Below, piece after piece: positions 62,654 through 64,000 of a stretch of DNA of 64,000 bases (positions are counted from its first letter, which is position 1; each line of letters opens with the position of its first letter). Location: the NCBI GenBank assembly GCA_913043235.1, contig CAJWLO010000003.1, positions 1-64,000 of the forward strand, read 5' to 3'. The stretch comes from an uncultured Fidelibacterota bacterium (lineage in GTDB: Bacteria > Fidelibacterota > Marinisomatia > Marinisomatales > UBA1611). Below the pieces are notes generated by a model. It worked only from the letters and a program-made list of their open reading frames with translations, was not told the DNA's origin and ran no database searches. The translations under genes and the position numbers were made by a program.

Positions 62654-63738
62654 ATAGAGAGACCAATAGACTTATAGTAGCTATATAACTTTTTTGATAC
62701 ATATTTAACATCGTGATGATCTGTAACCCAAGCTCTAGATTTTTGTCCAAGTTCAACAATTTTTCCCTTATTATGAATCAGTTCTGTTAATACCGCGGCA
62801 ATTGTGCATGAATCAATAGTTACAAAGGGATGATCCGGTATGAAAGCCTGATAGGATTCATTCATCTCAGTTAGGGTACAGATTCCCATGGACAAGGACT
62901 CTACCGAATTCATCCCATATCCCCAACCCCCGCGTTCACCAACCTGATCAATAAAAATATCAGCAAGTTGTTTTCTTTCTAAAGCTTCTTTGTAGGGTAG
63001 ATTTTCGATTAGATCAAAAACTATCAAGCCTTCTTTTTGTAGTTTTGTACATGCAGAAATAATAATATCGGAACCTTTATAGTGCCTGTTTGTTGGAGAG
63101 TGAGCAACTCGAATTACATCTGAGAGATCATCCTTAGGCTTAAAACGGTTAGTATCAAACGGTAGAAATAAATAATGAATATCAGGATGTTTATTAAGCA
63201 AATCTAATTCATTAGTTAAGTTTAAATTAGATAGTGTGTCAATAACCGGCATCACCCCTCGAGCACGAAGATCTTCGCCATGGTAATGACAGATGATTTT
63301 TTTTCCATTATCATGTAGAGCTTTTGCAAAACTTTCATCTTTTAAAAAATCCATCCCGCTCTCAAAATGAACAACGTCAAAATCATATAAATTATATTTA
63401 TTTATAGTCTTTAATATTACTGGGCGCCACAACCAATCTTTAAATTTTAAAAATTGTGAATCGAGCCAGCCCTCAGGCTTCCAAACGGGTGGGTAGCCTT
63501 CCTTTTCCCTAAAATACCCTTCGTTACCACGGTATCTTTGATACACACGATGCCGAAGGCTGGCCAATAAAGGTTTGGTAAAATTAAAGGGTAATTCTAA
63601 ACATATGTCTTCATCAAAATTTTTTGGGGATCTAAAAAATGTGACCGTGCGACATTCATGGCCGTTAGCTTCATGTTCTTTTTTCCACAGCGATAAGGTA
63701 CCTACCGTATTTTCAGGTGATATATAAAGTATTTTCAT
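62650..63738 (-). CDS. GT-B fold glycosyltransferase (GT4-like, divergent)
   Basis: 362 residues, MKILYISPENTVGTLSLWK opening as a Rossmann N-domain of GT-B enzymes. A mid-protein IICHYHGEDLRARG and a C-terminal RVAHSPTNRHYKGSD/VESLSMGICTLTEM resemble the donor-binding site of GT4 members, including the Glu before SLSMG (E-x7-E is imperfect). Its sequence is divergent from standard GT4, so sugar specificity is unknown. It overlaps both neighbours by four bases in a polysaccharide gene run. Confidence 0.72.
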   Translation of the reverse strand: MKILYISPENTVGTLSLWKKEHEANGHECRTVTFFRSPKNFDEDICLELPFNFTKPLLASLRHRVYQRYRGNEGYFREKEGYPPVWKPEGWLDSQFLKFKDWLWRPVILKTINKYNLYDFDVVHFESGMDFLKDESFAKALHDNGKKIICHYHGEDLRARGVMPVIDTLSNLNLTNELDLLNKHPDIHYLFLPFDTNRFKPKDDLSDVIRVAHSPTNRHYKGSDIIISACTKLQKEGLIVFDLIENLPYKEALERKQLADIFIDQVGERGGWGYGMNSVESLSMGICTLTEMNESYQAFIPDHPFVTIDSCTIAAVLTELIHNKGKIVELGQKSRAWVTDHHDVKYVSKKLYSYYKSIGLSI

Positions 63739-64000
63739 TGGGGATTATATAAAGCTATGAATTTGTTTATTATAGATTCCCAATTATATTTTTCTCTGAT
63801 AAGGATTCTGTTTTTTTTGATCCAATCAGTTTGATTGATTGAAAGAAATGAGTCTATAATGCCAGCTGCAAGTGATGGTATATTCCCTGGAGTTATCCAA
63901 TGGACAGTATCTGACACAAAATTACGTATTGGCGGCAGATCAGATACTACAATACGACAACCAGCAGCCATCATTTCAAACAATTTCGTTGGTGTGTTGT
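63735..64000 (-). CDS. Glycosyltransferase family 4, C-terminal part (cut by window end)
   Basis: The frame runs open off the window's right edge, so only the C-terminal 87 or so residues are seen. They read PTKLFEMMAAGCRIVVSDLPP, the donor-binding motif of GT4 enzymes (K-x-x-E-x-M-A-x-G), then a family-typical C-terminal helix with W-x-x-I. The stop overlaps the next gene's start by four bases. It belongs to a cell-surface polysaccharide cluster that continues beyond the window. Confidence 0.85.
   Translation of the reverse strand, partial: NTPTKLFEMMAAGCRIVVSDLPPIRNFVSDTVHWITPGNIPSLAAGIIDSFLSINQTDWIKKNRILIREKYNWESIINKFIALYNPQ

Overview
This window is AT-rich bacterial chromosome, densely coding on both strands, with long co-directional gene runs and many 4-base start/stop overlaps. 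It encodes a Gram-negative envelope: lipoproteins with lipoboxes, a CsgG-like protein, a predicted outer-membrane barrel protease, a heptosyltransferase-like GT9 and an AmiC-type amidase. YbeY carries Asp where many bacteria have the third metal-binding His, as I recall for Bacteroidetes, and Shine-Dalgarno (SD) signals are often weak or absent. With the Bacteroidetes-type Cas6 homologue and type B ribosomal protein L31, this points to the FCB superphylum. A marine Marinimicrobia (SAR406)-like lineage is my best guess, but it is inference; no 16S rRNA gene is present. I saw no tRNA, insertion sequence, prophage or CRISPR array.

Layout. 1-9.1 kb is accessory metabolism and transport: a truncated flavin amine oxidase, two coupled 2OG-Fe(II) oxygenases, an APC permease, a SulP-STAS-cNMP fusion, a rhodanese lipoprotein, a hotdog thioesterase coupled to an unlisted 41-aa membrane peptide, a fatty-acid-hydroxylase-family protein and a YwaF/TMEM164-like protein. 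9.3-22.1 kb is mostly housekeeping: mazG, ybeY, a PgpH-like 7TM-HD protein, an acyl-CoA dehydrogenase, the RNase P RNA gene rnpB (minus strand), a zinc-ribbon coiled-coil protein, gcvP, an ABC-F ATPase, mtaB and a 60-aa Arg-rich protein. 22.2-27.2 kb is a sensory cluster: two proteins sharing a TerB-like module, a cNMP-binding protein and a K+ channel. 27.8-37.1 kb holds an LPP20-like secreted protein, three small exported proteins, ligA, an ABC-2 exporter, a putative barrel protein and a CsgG-like protein.

37.1-44.3 kb (minus) has the metallopeptidase/TolB-propeller/barrel protein, a HAD phosphatase, an AlkA-like glycosylase, a methyltransferase, an M24 peptidase, a TPR protein and a free-standing B12-binding domain. 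44.7-59.8 kb is a long minus-strand housekeeping run in transcription order: amiC, murI, folC, rho, a Cas6-like protein, an aminotransferase, rpmE2 with a clear terminator, a DUF1385 protein, prfA, prmC, a UbiA prenyltransferase, dnaE and dtd. 60.0-64.0 kb has a LON-domain protein, a decayed ABC ATPase, two tandem 69/71-aa hydrophobic paralogues with very strong SD sites, and three glycosyltransferases, the last cut by the window end.

The strongest candidates for something undescribed are: (1) the Cas6-fold protein with a basic tail inside the rho operon and no CRISPR array; (2) the pair of small hydrophobic paralogues with leader, intergenic and terminator hairpins; (3) the TerB/cNMP/K+ channel cluster. 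All functions are read from motifs by eye; no searches were run.
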